A DNA stretch of 64,000 bases from Vibrio sp. CAU 1672 (GTDB lineage Bacteria; Pseudomonadota; Gammaproteobacteria; Enterobacterales; Vibrionaceae): NCBI RefSeq assembly GCF_029223195.1, contig NZ_JARHUF010000001.1, positions 434,001-498,000 of the forward strand, given 5' to 3'. This document shows, in pieces, positions 45,755 to 55,513 of the stretch. Each line of letters starts with the position of its first letter. Positions within the stretch are counted from its first letter, which is position 1. Below the pieces are notes generated by a model that worked only from the letters and a program-made list of their open reading frames with translations, was not told the origin of the DNA and did not search any database. The position numbers were made by a program, and so were the translations under genes.

Positions 45755-46711
45755 ATGGATGCTGTTTTTCACCAGTTGCAATTCTCTCTGTCGATCACCG
45801 GACCGATCTGCTTAATGCTGCTACTCGGAGTAGTGTTTAAACGCATTGGTGTGATCAACGATAATTTTATCGACATTGGCTCGAAACTGGTGTTTCAGGT
45901 CACCCTACCGACCATGTTGTTCCTCAGTATTGTCACCTCCGAGCATGACTTTTCGGCAGCCAGCCGGTTCGTCTATTTTTCGGCCCTGGCCAGTATTGCC
46001 TTTTTTGTCTTCACTTTTGCCTCGGTGCAATGGTGCTTTAGCGGCTCACCTGATCGCGGGATCATTATTCAAGGCAGCTTCCGCGCCAACACCGGTATCA
46101 TCGGCATCGCTTATGTCGCCAATGCTTACGGCTCACAGGGATTAGCGCTGGCGGCGTTATATGTTGCCGCCATTACGTTTGTCTACAACGTCCAGGCGGT
46201 GCTCTGTCTGTCACCCAGAAACCGTGACTCAGGCACGCAAGCAGTAAAAATGATGCTTGGCACCTTAACCAGAAACCCGCTGATTATTGCCATCTTATCC
46301 GGGTTCTTGTTCTACCTGCTTGCAATACCGGTCCCGCAGATCGCCATTGAAGCCGGTGATTACCTGTCAAAAATGACGCTGCCGCTTGCCCTGCTCTGTA
46401 CCGGCGGCTCGCTTAACTTTGGCCAAATGAAACGCGAAACCGGCCCGGCGTGGTTTGCCAGCAGCTACAAACTGATAGTTGCCCCGGGCATAATTACACT
46501 TAGCGCCTACCTGCTCGGCTTTGAAGGGCTGGAACTTGGGATCCTGTTTTTTATGAACGCCTCTCCCGTCGCGGCCGCCAGCTATGTCATGGCCCGCGCA
46601 ATGGGAGGCAATGCCACCCTCGCCGCCAATATCATTGCCCTCACCACGTTACTCTCCACCCTGAGCTGCACACTAGGCATCGTAGTATTAAAAACTGCCG
46701 GTCTGATTTAG
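45755..46711 (+). CDS. AEC family permease
   Basis: 318 residues, about ten membrane segments, auxin-efflux-carrier-like family whose bacterial members move small organic acids or amino acids. Segments RANTGIIGIAYVANAYG and FMNASPVAAASYVMA are typical. The ATG at 45755 follows AGGTGA at good spacing; a GTG four codons upstream is less likely. The substrate cannot be told from sequence or context. Confidence 0.88.
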   Translation: MDAVFHQLQFSLSITGPICLMLLLGVVFKRIGVINDNFIDIGSKLVFQVTLPTMLFLSIVTSEHDFSAASRFVYFSALASIAFFVFTFASVQWCFSGSPDRGIIIQGSFRANTGIIGIAYVANAYGSQGLALAALYVAAITFVYNVQAVLCLSPRNRDSGTQAVKMMLGTLTRNPLIIAILSGFLFYLLAIPVPQIAIEAGDYLSKMTLPLALLCTGGSLNFGQMKRETGPAWFASSYKLIVAPGIITLSAYLLGFEGLELGILFFMNASPVAAASYVMARAMGGNATLAANIIALTTLLSTLSCTLGIVVLKTAGLI

Positions 46712-46746
46712 TTCCCCGGACAGCCACGAGTGCTTATCTGGTCTTG

Positions 46747-46783
46747 ATAACTTTTGCCTATCAATTGGATAGAAACAAGCAAT
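46747..46783. promoter_or_regulatory. OxyR operator upstream of ahpC
   Basis: Four half sites in the exact OxyR spacing: ATAA-N7-CTAT-N7-ATAG-N7-CAAT, centred about 100 bp before the ahpC ATG. Two of four half sites match ATAG/CTAT perfectly. Confidence 0.75.
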
Positions 46784-46866
46784 TTTCTTTTTATTCAGTC
46801 AAATGGGAAGATACTTTCCGTCAGCAAGACATTGCAACTCTAATAACTTAAAGGAAAGTAAAGATT

Positions 46867-47424
46867 ATGATTAACACTCAGATTAAGCCATTTAACGCAA
46901 CAGCATTTAAAAATGGTGAGTTTGTCGAAATTACCGAACAAGACGTTCTGGGCAAATGGGCGGTGTTCTTCTTCTATCCTGCCGACTTCACCTTTGTCTG
47001 CCCGACTGAACTGGGCGACCTGGCCGACCATTACGAAGAGCTACAAAAGCGCGGCGTAGAAGTCTACTCAGTATCGACCGATACCCACTTCACCCACAAA
47101 GCATGGCATGACAGCTCCGATACCATCGGCAAAATCAACTACTACATGGTGGGTGACCAAACCGGCAACATCACCAATAACTTTGGTGTGATGCGTGAAG
47201 GCCAGGGTCTGGCAGACCGTGCCACTTTCCTGATAGACCCGCAAGGTGTGATCCAGGCAATGGAAATCACCGCAGAAGGCATCGGCCGCGACACGGACGA
47301 TCTGCTGCGCAAAGTCAAAGCCGCGCAGTATGTCGCATCAAACCCAGGGGAAGTTTGCCCGGCGAAATGGAAAGAAGGTGAAGAAACGCTGGCTCCATCT
47401 CTGGACCTGATCGGCAAAATCTAA
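46867..47424 (+). CDS. ahpC: Alkyl hydroperoxide reductase peroxiredoxin AhpC
   Basis: 185 residues, typical 2-Cys peroxiredoxin. The peroxidatic Cys is in [10 protein letters not shown] (about 47) and the resolving Cys in EVCPAKW (about 164); the GG(M)G and YF-like C-terminal features of sensitive Prx fit the family. Reduces H2O2 and organic peroxides using AhpF. AAAGGAAAG precedes the start. Confidence 0.98.
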   Translation: MINTQIKPFNATAFKNGEFVEITEQDVLGKWAVFFFYPADFTFVCPTELGDLADHYEELQKRGVEVYSVSTDTHFTHKAWHDSSDTIGKINYYMVGDQTGNITNNFGVMREGQGLADRATFLIDPQGVIQAMEITAEGIGRDTDDLLRKVKAAQYVASNPGEVCPAKWKEGEETLAPSLDLIGKI

Positions 47425-47574
47425 GCCTTAACCAACCCACGCTCATCGCGTTTTCCTTAATAAAAGAGCACGCCGGGTGCCTATAGCAGACATTAATTTT
47501 GCCCCGGCCTGCTCTCACTACAAGATTTTATCCAGAGTAACCACTCTCTTTGTATTTAAAAGGTGTGATTCAAC

Positions 47575-49143
47575 ATGCTAGACCAAGCAATCCAACAACA
47601 GTTAAAACAGTATCTATCAAACGTCAGCCATGACGTCCGGCTAGTGGTTAGTCTCGATGAAAGCAAAGCCGCTCAGGATCTGCTGGCGCTTGCCAATCAA
47701 ATCGCCGGGCTGAGCGACCATATTTCGGTGGTGCGTGATGACAGTGCCAGCGAACGCAAACCGGTAATGACGGTGTCTAACCCGGACAAAGGCAGCGAAC
47801 TGCGTTTTGCCGGAGTGCCGATGGGGCATGAGTTTACCTCCCTAGTGCTGGCACTGCTCCACTCTGGCGGGCATCCGACTAAACTGGACGATGACGTCAT
47901 CGAACAAATTGCCCGTCTGGACAAATCACTGGAGGTAGAGATCTTTATTTCGCTCTCTTGTCAGAACTGCCCGGACGTGGTGCAGGCCTTCAACATGATG
48001 GCGGCGATTAACCCGAAGATCCGTACGACCATGGTCGACGGTGCCCTGTTTCAGGAAGAAGTTCAGCAACGTGACATTCTGGCCGTGCCGAGTGTGTATG
48101 TAAATGGCGAGCTGTTTGGCCAGGGCCGTATGTCACTTAATGAAATTCTCAGCAAACTGGATGACACCGCCGCAGAAAAGGCGGCGCAGACTCTCAGTCA
48201 GAAAGATCCGTATGATGTATTGGTGGTCGGCGGCGGTCCTGGCGGCAGTGCGGCGGCCCTGTATGCGGCACGCAAAGGCATCCGTACCGGTGTTGTGGCC
48301 AAACGCTTTGGCGGCCAGGTGATGGACACCATGGCAATCGAAAACTTTATTTCAGTGAAGCATACTGAGGGCCCTAAGCTGGCCAGCGATCTGGCCGCCC
48401 ATTTAAAAGAGTACCAGGTAGATGTGGTTACCGAGCAGCAGGCCAGCAAACTGATGGGTGCCGCGCATACCAGCGATGGTTACATTCATGTTCAGCTGGA
48501 AAGCGGCGCCACACTGAAAAGTAAGAGCGTGATCTTAAGCCCGGGCGCTCGCTGGCGCGAGATGAACGTGCCTGGTGAACAAGAGTACCGCAACAAAGGG
48601 GTGGCTTACTGCCCTCACTGTGATGGCCCTCTGTTCAAAGGCAAGAAAACCGCGGTGATCGGCGGGGGTAACTCCGGTATCGAAGCGGCGATCGATCTGG
48701 CCGGTATTGTTGAGCACGTGACCGTACTGGAGTTTGCCGATGTGCTGCGTGCCGATCAGGTGCTGATCGATAAAGCCCGCTCTTTGCCTAACATCGACAT
48801 CATTACCATGGCACAGACCACCGCAGTCCTTGGCGACGGCACACGGGTAACCGGTCTGGAATATAAAGATCGCAGCACAGGCGCAATCAAACAGCTCGAG
48901 CTTTCCGGTATCTTCGTCCAAATCGGTTTGGTTCCGAATACCGAGTGGCTGAAAGACTCTGATGTGACACTGTCACCTAGAGGTGAAATTGAAGTGGGCA
49001 GCCGCGGCGAAACCAGTATGGATGGCGTGTTTGCTGCCGGCGATGCCACGACGGTCCCTTACAAGCAGATCATCATTGCCATGGGCGAAGGCGCGAAAGC
49101 AAGCCTGGGGGCATTTGACTACCTGATCCGCCAGCAAAACTGA
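47575..49143 (+). CDS. ahpF: Alkyl hydroperoxide reductase subunit AhpF
   Basis: 522 residues (E. coli 521). N-terminal double thioredoxin-fold domain with CQNC (about 130), then a thioredoxin-reductase-like FAD/NADH part with [14 protein letters not shown], redox motif CPHC (about 345), [10 protein letters not shown] for NADH and the C-terminal FAD motif AAGDATT. Recycles AhpC with NADH. Separated from ahpC by 150 nt without a clear terminator. Confidence 0.98.
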   Translation: MLDQAIQQQLKQYLSNVSHDVRLVVSLDESKAAQDLLALANQIAGLSDHISVVRDDSASERKPVMTVSNPDKGSELRFAGVPMGHEFTSLVLALLHSGGHPTKLDDDVIEQIARLDKSLEVEIFISLSCQNCPDVVQAFNMMAAINPKIRTTMVDGALFQEEVQQRDILAVPSVYVNGELFGQGRMSLNEILSKLDDTAAEKAAQTLSQKDPYDVLVVGGGPGGSAAALYAARKGIRTGVVAKRFGGQVMDTMAIENFISVKHTEGPKLASDLAAHLKEYQVDVVTEQQASKLMGAAHTSDGYIHVQLESGATLKSKSVILSPGARWREMNVPGEQEYRNKGVAYCPHCDGPLFKGKKTAVIGGGNSGIEAAIDLAGIVEHVTVLEFADVLRADQVLIDKARSLPNIDIITMAQTTAVLGDGTRVTGLEYKDRSTGAIKQLELSGIFVQIGLVPNTEWLKDSDVTLSPRGEIEVGSRGETSMDGVFAAGDATTVPYKQIIIAMGEGAKASLGAFDYLIRQQN

Positions 49144-49170
49144 CCCCAAACTACCTAACCACGTTAAAGT

Positions 49171-49200
49171 AAAGCCAGTCTCGCAGTGACTGGCTTTTTG
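49171..49200 (+). terminator. ahpCF terminator
   Basis: 10-bp stem AAAGCCAGTC / GACTGGCTTT with a 7-nt loop and T-run. Confidence 0.92.
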
Positions 49201-49335
49201 TTGCCCGTCACTCCCGTTCCATGCAGCCTCTTCTTGCTGTGCTTTCCGGGCGTCTCAGGGCTTGTTCGCCATAGCTGTGGCTTGCCTTCCTGAAGCTTAA
49301 AGCTTAAATACTATATACAAACAAGTACTTAAACA

Positions 49336-50283
49336 TCAATTAAGCTTCTCTTTATCCGCACGGGATAACACCTCCAGGCTAGCCTGTATCTTTGCCTCGA
49401 CGAAGCTGACCAATTGATTGTTAAGCGCATTAATCGCCGGCTCAATATTCTTTGCCAGCGGCAAAATGATCTGAAAATCGTAGCGGACTTCAAATGACAG
49501 CGGGCGGACAACAATCCCTGCACGCTGCGCTTCACAAGCCGATACCGTATTCACTACCGACAAACCGGTGCCATTTTCCACCAGCTTCAGTGCCATCTCA
49601 CTCAGTGATACCGTCCAGATTTTCCGTGGCGTGATATGATTTTCCATCATGAGCTGGGTCAGCAAACTCCGGCCCTGCTCATTCGGCTCACCGCAGATCA
49701 AGGTTTCATTTTCAAAATCGTCGATGTCAATCACGGCTTTCTCTGCCAGCGGATGCGCCGCCGGGATTAAACAAACACCGGGCAGTGAATAGAAAAAGCT
49801 CTGGTAACGCGGGTCAGGACGCAGATCGGTGGTAATGCCAAAATCAAAACGTTGCGCCACCATATCATCCGGGATCTGAGAAGAACGGTAGCAATACAGG
49901 CTGATTTCTAAATCCGGGCGTGGTTCTGCCAGTTGGGCCGCCGCATCAGGGATCAGACTCATCGAAAACGACGGCATTGTGACGATCCGCAGTTGACCCG
50001 CCGCCTGATCGCGCAGGCGATGAGCAAACTGACGCAAATGACTCAGGCCAAGATACACCCGCTGCACCTCATCATAAAACAAACTTCCGCGCCGTGTCGG
50101 CAACAGGCGGTTGTTTTGACGCTCAAACAACGCAAATCCAAGTCGGGATTCCAACTGCTTGATCAGTCGGCTGACGGCTGGCTGAGAGATCAGCATTTTA
50201 TCTGCCGCTTCCGTCGCACTACTGGTCTTCATTACCCACATGAAAGCTTCGATCTGGCTGTCGGTAAACCCTCGGTGAGCCAT
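49336..50283 (-). CDS. LysR-type transcriptional regulator
   Basis: 315 residues. N-terminal winged HTH (SSATEAADKMLISQPAVSR) and a periplasmic-binding-like effector domain. It is divergent from the M20/AbgT pair, the usual arrangement of a LysR regulator with its target, similar to abgR in E. coli. Effector unknown. Confidence 0.9.
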   Translation of the reverse strand: MAHRGFTDSQIEAFMWVMKTSSATEAADKMLISQPAVSRLIKQLESRLGFALFERQNNRLLPTRRGSLFYDEVQRVYLGLSHLRQFAHRLRDQAAGQLRIVTMPSFSMSLIPDAAAQLAEPRPDLEISLYCYRSSQIPDDMVAQRFDFGITTDLRPDPRYQSFFYSLPGVCLIPAAHPLAEKAVIDIDDFENETLICGEPNEQGRSLLTQLMMENHITPRKIWTVSLSEMALKLVENGTGLSVVNTVSACEAQRAGIVVRPLSFEVRYDFQIILPLAKNIEPAINALNNQLVSFVEAKIQASLEVLSRADKEKLN

Positions 50284-50427
50284 AACATTTCCTTATCCAT
50301 CAATAATCACAAGTCATTAGAAAGCAGCAACAGAGCCATTATAAAGTAAAAAGCAACAAAAATATCACACGCACACCAATTGTATAACATTTAAATATAA
50401 CAAATTGGAATAGAGAAGGATAAAGTC

Positions 50428-51609
50428 ATGATCGAAGAAATTTGTCAGCATCAGGAAATGTTTAAAGCCTGGCGCCACGATTTTCATCAGCACCCGGAGC
50501 TGGGGTTTGAAGAACACCGTACTGCGCAGATCGTCGCTGATAAGTTGGCGGAATGGGGGTTCGATGCAGTGCATACCGGTATCGCCGGCACCGGGGTGGT
50601 CGGTGTCCTGCACGGCAACACCTCTTCTCCCCGCGCCATTGGCTTGCGGGCGGATATGGATGCGCTGCAAATGACGGAGAACAACACATTCCGCCACGCA
50701 TCTTGTCATCAGGGGAAAATGCACGGTTGTGGCCATGACGGGCATACTGCCATGCTGCTCGCCGCCGCCTGGTACCTCTCGCGCCACCGTGAGTTCTCCG
50801 GAACCGTTCACTTTATTTTCCAGCCAGCGGAAGAGGGCCTGGGCGGCGCCAAGGTGATGTTGGACGAGGGCCTGTTTGAGCGTTTTCCGTGTCAGCGAAT
50901 CTATGGCATGCACAACATGCCCGGTATCCCCAAAGGGCAGTTCTGGTTGCGCGAAGGCGCAATCCTGGCGAGCTCCGACCGTTTTACTATTGAAATCAGC
51001 GGTAAAGGCGGCCATGCTGCGATGCCGCATCAGGCGGTCGATCCGCTTCTGGCGCTGAGTGCCATCATCAATGGCGGCCAATCAATCATCAGCCGCAACA
51101 CCTCACCCTTTGAGTCGGCAGTGTTGTCTTTCACCGATGTGCGCGCCGGATCCGGTACGTTCAACGTCATTCCGGATAAGGCCACCATGATGGGCTGTAT
51201 CCGCACCTTTGATGAAGGGGTACGTGAACGCACCATCACACGCCTGAAGCAGTTGGTCGAAAACACCGCGCTTGGATATGGCGCCAGTGCATCGGTCATT
51301 TTCCATCCCGGCAATTACCCCGCAACGGTCAATCACCCGGTAGCCACGCGCATCGCAACCACCGTCGCCCGTGAGGTTGTCGGCACAGAGAACGTTAACC
51401 CTGACTGCCTGCCACTGTCCGGCAGTGAAGATTTCTCCTTTATGCTCCAGGCCGTCCCCGGCTGTTACCTGCTGATCGGCAACGGCCTGGAAGGAGAAAC
51501 CGGCGGCGTCTGTGTACACAACCCGAATTACGATTTTAACGACGACATTATTTCGGCTGGCGCGTCTTTGTTTGTCCGCCTGATTGAACACGAAATGCCA
51601 CAACTGTAA
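50428..51609 (+). CDS. M20 family amidohydrolase (hippurate-hydrolase / AbgA-B type)
   Basis: 393 residues. Metal ligands in GLRADMDAL and GCGHDGHTAML, catalytic glutamate pair in QPAEEGLGGAKVML, dimerisation domain GKGGHAAMP, last ligand near SGSEDF. Cytoplasmic enzymes of this group cleave N-acyl amino acids or p-aminobenzoyl-glutamate. The next gene encodes AbgT, so an imported amide is the likely substrate. E. coli uses an AbgA/AbgB pair; here there is one subunit. Confidence 0.92.
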   Translation: MIEEICQHQEMFKAWRHDFHQHPELGFEEHRTAQIVADKLAEWGFDAVHTGIAGTGVVGVLHGNTSSPRAIGLRADMDALQMTENNTFRHASCHQGKMHGCGHDGHTAMLLAAAWYLSRHREFSGTVHFIFQPAEEGLGGAKVMLDEGLFERFPCQRIYGMHNMPGIPKGQFWLREGAILASSDRFTIEISGKGGHAAMPHQAVDPLLALSAIINGGQSIISRNTSPFESAVLSFTDVRAGSGTFNVIPDKATMMGCIRTFDEGVRERTITRLKQLVENTALGYGASASVIFHPGNYPATVNHPVATRIATTVAREVVGTENVNPDCLPLSGSEDFSFMLQAVPGCYLLIGNGLEGETGGVCVHNPNYDFNDDIISAGASLFVRLIEHEMPQL

Positions 51610-51631
51610 GACGCAACAAAGGAGAATGATC

Positions 51632-53146
51632 ATGGAAGAAAGTAAAAGCCTTGCCCCCGAGACTAACACCGGCGTAATGCACCGCATTGCCAGCCTGGCC
51701 AATGCCTTACCCCACCCGTTTATCATGTTTTTCGCCTTGTTTGCGATTACCCTCCTGCTGTCCGGGCTGATGAGTATCTTGGCCAACCCCATTCACCATC
51801 CCGCCACCAACGAGTTAGTGCAGGTTCGCTCATTACTCAGTTGGGACGGGCTTGAATTTATGGTCACTAAAACGGTCAGCAATTTTACCAGCTTCCGCCC
51901 GCTTGGCCTGGTGTTAACCATGGTGCTGGCACTTGGCCTAATCCAAAAAACCGGCCTGGCGGACGCCACCATCAAACGCATGCTGGCTAACGTGTCACCT
52001 CGCCTGATCACACCCGCCGTGGTGATGACCTCGATCATCGGTAATCTGGTCTCCGATGCCGCAGTATTTCTGATCCCCCCGCTGGCCGCCATTATGTATA
52101 AAACCGTCGGACGCAATCCAATCGCCGGGATTGTGGTGGCCTTTGTCTCCATTTTTGCTGGTTTCAGTGCCAACTTCTTTATTGCCGGAACCGATCTGTT
52201 ATTGTCCGGCATCTCAACCGAGGTGGTACAGAGTGTACGGCCGGGCTATGAGGTCAGCGTACTGGCGAACTGGTTCTTTATGTGTGTCTCGGTGCCGTTC
52301 ATGACGCTGGTGATCACCATCATCAACGACAAATACAGTGAACCCATGCTGGCACGCTTTGTCTCAAACGACTCAGAACAAAAAGAAGAAACTGTTGCGC
52401 AGCTCACTCCGGCCGAGCAACGCGCCTTGCGCAAAACCGGGCTGGTTGCCCTGGCCTATATTGCCCTGGTAGCGCTGCTGGTTGTGCCGCAAAGCTCCGG
52501 GTTAAGGAATGCCGGGGGCGGCTTACTTCCGTCGCCATTTATGACCGGCCTGGTGCCCATTATCATGTTGTTCTTCTGCACAACCGGGATTGTGTATGGG
52601 GTTTTGGTCGGCAAAATCAAACGGGCCGGTGATGTTCCGCGCCTGATGGAAGAAGCAATGCGCGACATGTGCGGGTTTATCGTGATTGTATTCATGGTGG
52701 CCCAGTTTATCGCGATCTTTAATTGGTCAAACCTGGCGATCGTGGGCGCCGTTAGCGGGGCCGACTGGCTGGTGAATCTTAACCTGCCGCCCGCTCTGGT
52801 ACTGGGCGGGTTTATCTTGCTGGCGGCATTTATCAACCTGTTCATCTACAGCGGTTCTGCACAGTGGGCGCTGATGGCACCGATTTTCCTGCCGATGTTG
52901 ATGCTGCTGGGGTTAGAGCCGGAGTCGATTCAGGCCGCCTACCGCATTGCCGACTCCTCGACCAACGTGATCTCGCCGATTAACCCGTACTTACCCTTGA
53001 TACTGGCGGTGATCCAGGGCTATAACAAGTCCTTTTCCCTGGGTCATCTGCTGACCACCGCCGTCCCGTATTCAATCGCGATACTCACCAGCTGGAGTGC
53101 GCTGTTTTTTATCTGGTATGGCCTCGGCCTGCCATTCGGCCTGTAA
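51632..53146 (+). CDS. AbgT family transporter
   Basis: 504 residues, about 11-13 membrane segments. Signatures include NLVSDAAVFLIPPLAAIMY, GFSANFFIAGTDLLL and DSSTNVISPINPYLPLI. AbgT-family proteins import p-aminobenzoyl-glutamate (E. coli) or export sulfonamides (MtrF, YdaH). ATG 51632 follows AAAGGAGA; the longer frame at 51584 overlaps the hydrolase gene and is rejected. Co-transcribed with the M20 gene. Confidence 0.92.
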   Translation: MEESKSLAPETNTGVMHRIASLANALPHPFIMFFALFAITLLLSGLMSILANPIHHPATNELVQVRSLLSWDGLEFMVTKTVSNFTSFRPLGLVLTMVLALGLIQKTGLADATIKRMLANVSPRLITPAVVMTSIIGNLVSDAAVFLIPPLAAIMYKTVGRNPIAGIVVAFVSIFAGFSANFFIAGTDLLLSGISTEVVQSVRPGYEVSVLANWFFMCVSVPFMTLVITIINDKYSEPMLARFVSNDSEQKEETVAQLTPAEQRALRKTGLVALAYIALVALLVVPQSSGLRNAGGGLLPSPFMTGLVPIIMLFFCTTGIVYGVLVGKIKRAGDVPRLMEEAMRDMCGFIVIVFMVAQFIAIFNWSNLAIVGAVSGADWLVNLNLPPALVLGGFILLAAFINLFIYSGSAQWALMAPIFLPMLMLLGLEPESIQAAYRIADSSTNVISPINPYLPLILAVIQGYNKSFSLGHLLTTAVPYSIAILTSWSALFFIWYGLGLPFGL

Positions 53147-53325
53147 GGCTTGTCCGACCGGCACAAGCCACGCTGGAGGAGTAAAGAGCGCTGACTCACG
53201 AGCCTGACTAATGTGTTCAGGCTCGCAACACGATCGCCGGCAAGGCATTAACGTTCAGGCGGCGCAAAGCCGCCCTCCTGCGTCTTCTCAGCTTCGCTCT
53301 TTTTGCTGCAGGTGATTAGCTTTTA

Positions 53326-54117
53326 TCAGCGCATGTATCCCTTCAGCTTTCGGCGTAAGAACTTCGCCAGAGAGAGAAACACATTGGCAAAACTCAAAGG
53401 CAGCAGCGTCAGCAGCCCGTTACCCCGGCCATAGCCCGGATTGGTTTGCAGGTAGTATTGTACCACCGGGTTAATGTTGGCCTGCCAGTACTGTTTGTCT
53501 GCCGCTGATTCTCTGGTGATCCAGCCGACTTTTCTGACCAGCTCGCTCTGGCCTTCAACCCGTTCAAGGCCAAAGCTGTCGGCCAGCTCCAGCATCATCG
53601 CTTTGACCGGCGGCGGAATAACCTGCCCGGGCAGCGGATAACAGCGGTTAAAATACTTGGAAAACATGTACAGCACTGAAGGATGGACAAACGATCCCAG
53701 ATAGTAAATCGAACTCAGCGGATGCCACAGGCGAAACTTAACTGCCTGATTAAAAGCAAACCAGAGGGTCTGACTGCTTTTTCGGTACTCCCTGAGCAGC
53801 CCGGCTTCGGCCCGGAAAATGACCCGCTCCCGGCCGGTGATGCGCCGTTTGAAGCGATGTACCGCGCAGTAGCCAACCCACTCTTTGTGCTCGTTCTGGT
53901 AAACCCGAATCCGGGTATAGTCGGCTGGTGAATCCACCACATAAGAACAAAAACTCTCTCTGGTCACGCCATCAAAAATCTTGCAGTGAAGTTGATACAG
54001 GGCATCGGTAAAAAGCTGCTTTTCGAGGGTGGTTAAGCCGGCCGGGTTAACCGTCAAGGTATGCCGGATCATACTCGCGGCGGGCATGAAGGGTGGATAT
54101 TTCCGTTTTATTGTCAT
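53326..54117 (-). CDS. Protein of unknown function, possibly acyltransferase-like
   Basis: 263 residues, no signal peptide, one amphipathic/hydrophobic stretch near the C-terminus (about 225-245) followed by a basic tail (KFLRRKLKGYMR). The centre (VGYCAVHRFKRR ... FRAEAGLLREYR) loosely recalls GNAT-type acetyltransferases, but I cannot assign the fold. Start uncertain: ATG 54117 chosen, GTG 54129 possible. It stands alone after the AbgT operon. Confidence 0.65.
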   Translation of the reverse strand: MTIKRKYPPFMPAASMIRHTLTVNPAGLTTLEKQLFTDALYQLHCKIFDGVTRESFCSYVVDSPADYTRIRVYQNEHKEWVGYCAVHRFKRRITGRERVIFRAEAGLLREYRKSSQTLWFAFNQAVKFRLWHPLSSIYYLGSFVHPSVLYMFSKYFNRCYPLPGQVIPPPVKAMMLELADSFGLERVEGQSELVRKVGWITRESAADKQYWQANINPVVQYYLQTNPGYGRGNGLLTLLPLSFANVFLSLAKFLRRKLKGYMR

Positions 54118-54291
54118 TGTTACCACCACTCAATAAAGGGATTCCCTTTAATTTTAGGTGATAGAATGCACATCAGCGACGCTATTCGGTAAAAACGGTC
54201 TCACGGCGGCGTTAATCTCATCAGTAGCCAGTTAACCCCGGCCCCAGCCTCGCTAAAACCTGTTTCAGCCGCAACAAACACTAGCCACACA

Positions 54292-54323
54292 AAAAATAAT
54301 GCCAGCTTGTTATCGCTGGCATT
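54292..54323 (-). terminator. Terminator of the YeeE/YedE gene
   Basis: 9-bp stem AATGCCAGC / GCTGGCATT, 8-nt loop; T-rich on the minus strand, about 47 nt after the stop. Confidence 0.85.
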
Positions 54324-54369
54324 GTTCAGTTACTTAAGCGCTATGGCATCGGTGTGATTAGAGGCGCAT

Positions 54370-55269
54370 TTATTGCCTATTACCCTGAAGTTTCACACCA
54401 ATATAAATCCCGATGACAATCGACACCGTCGCGACCAGGCCTGCGGCAGATAACGCAGGTAAAGCGACCAGTAACTGTGAGTCATTCCCGCCACCGGCCA
54501 TCACCGCCCCTATGCCCATCAGCATCCCCGCCAGAAAGTGTTTAAACAGTCGGGATACGGCCGCCAGTTCAAACTGAAATGATCTCGTCACTACGGCAGC
54601 GGCCACCATCCCCAGAACGAGACAGAAAAACAGGTAAAAACGCTCAGCTTTAGGCCAGCTCGCATCATGATCGTTCCATATGGATAGTCCCATCGATTTC
54701 AATAACCCGCTGGGTGTCCAGTGTGGCTCATAAAGAAACACCAACCCGGCCATGGCTCCGATAGCGAACATCGACAGCCATAGTTTGCGAACGTTAGCGT
54801 AATTTTTAAAAGCCACCACCAACAAAGCGACGGAGAGGCCAATCAACACGCTCATATGTAAAACAGGGGCAATGGTATATCCCTTTCCCGTGTGGCCAAC
54901 AAACAACTCTGCAAACAGTAACCATGACGCCAACCACCCGATCATGGTCGCGGCCATCAGTACCTGGCCCCGGGCAAAACGACTGATCGTCGACACGCCG
55001 CAACCACCATTAAAGGCCGCGCCCAAACCAAAAATGAGTCCCCCGACTGCCGACAACAACGTCGGGAACTGGGCATTGAGATTGACAGGTTGTCCCAGCG
55101 AATACGCCGCACCAATCGCTAGCCAGACAAAAGCGCCACTGAGTAGTATGGACATCAAAAAAACAGGATTGCCACCTATGGCTTGTTTAACCCCACGGAC
55201 CATACAAAGTCCGGTGGTTTGTGCCAAAAAGCCGATAATGGCAATAAACAGCAGGGAGAGAAGCAGCAT
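54370..55269 (-). CDS. YeeE/YedE family (DUF395) permease
   Basis: 299 residues, about nine membrane segments in two repeats. The first repeat has the conserved GAAFNGGCGVST cysteine motif; the corresponding place of the second repeat reads GAVMAGGGNDSQLL and has no cysteine. Related proteins (TsuA/YeeE) carry thiosulfate or other sulfur species through these cysteines, so this one may differ in substrate. It stands alone, without the usual tusA or rhodanese neighbour. Confidence 0.85.
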   Translation of the reverse strand: MLLLSLLFIAIIGFLAQTTGLCMVRGVKQAIGGNPVFLMSILLSGAFVWLAIGAAYSLGQPVNLNAQFPTLLSAVGGLIFGLGAAFNGGCGVSTISRFARGQVLMAATMIGWLASWLLFAELFVGHTGKGYTIAPVLHMSVLIGLSVALLVVAFKNYANVRKLWLSMFAIGAMAGLVFLYEPHWTPSGLLKSMGLSIWNDHDASWPKAERFYLFFCLVLGMVAAAVVTRSFQFELAAVSRLFKHFLAGMLMGIGAVMAGGGNDSQLLVALPALSAAGLVATVSIVIGIYIGVKLQGNRQ

Positions 55270-55513
55270 AATCGTGCCCTTAAATTATTGAAAACACGTT
55301 ATCAATAACTATAGTAAAGATTCGCTAATCCTTTGGCAGACGGGATATGGACAACAACGGCGCAAGGGGCATCAACCGAAGCGCCCTGACTTTGCCGGGA
55401 ACCGTCAGCCGCCTTCATTAACAGCCAGAGCGAACCACTAGAACGGCATATCTTCATGCTGCTCTTGTCTGTCAAAATAAGCCTTATCATTCTCAACCCG
55501 CGCTAAACCGTGC

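Noticed and set aside
55302..55496. 64-residue minus-strand ORF between the ABC ATPase and YeeE genes
   Set aside because: No ribosome binding site, no recognisable protein features; likely chance.
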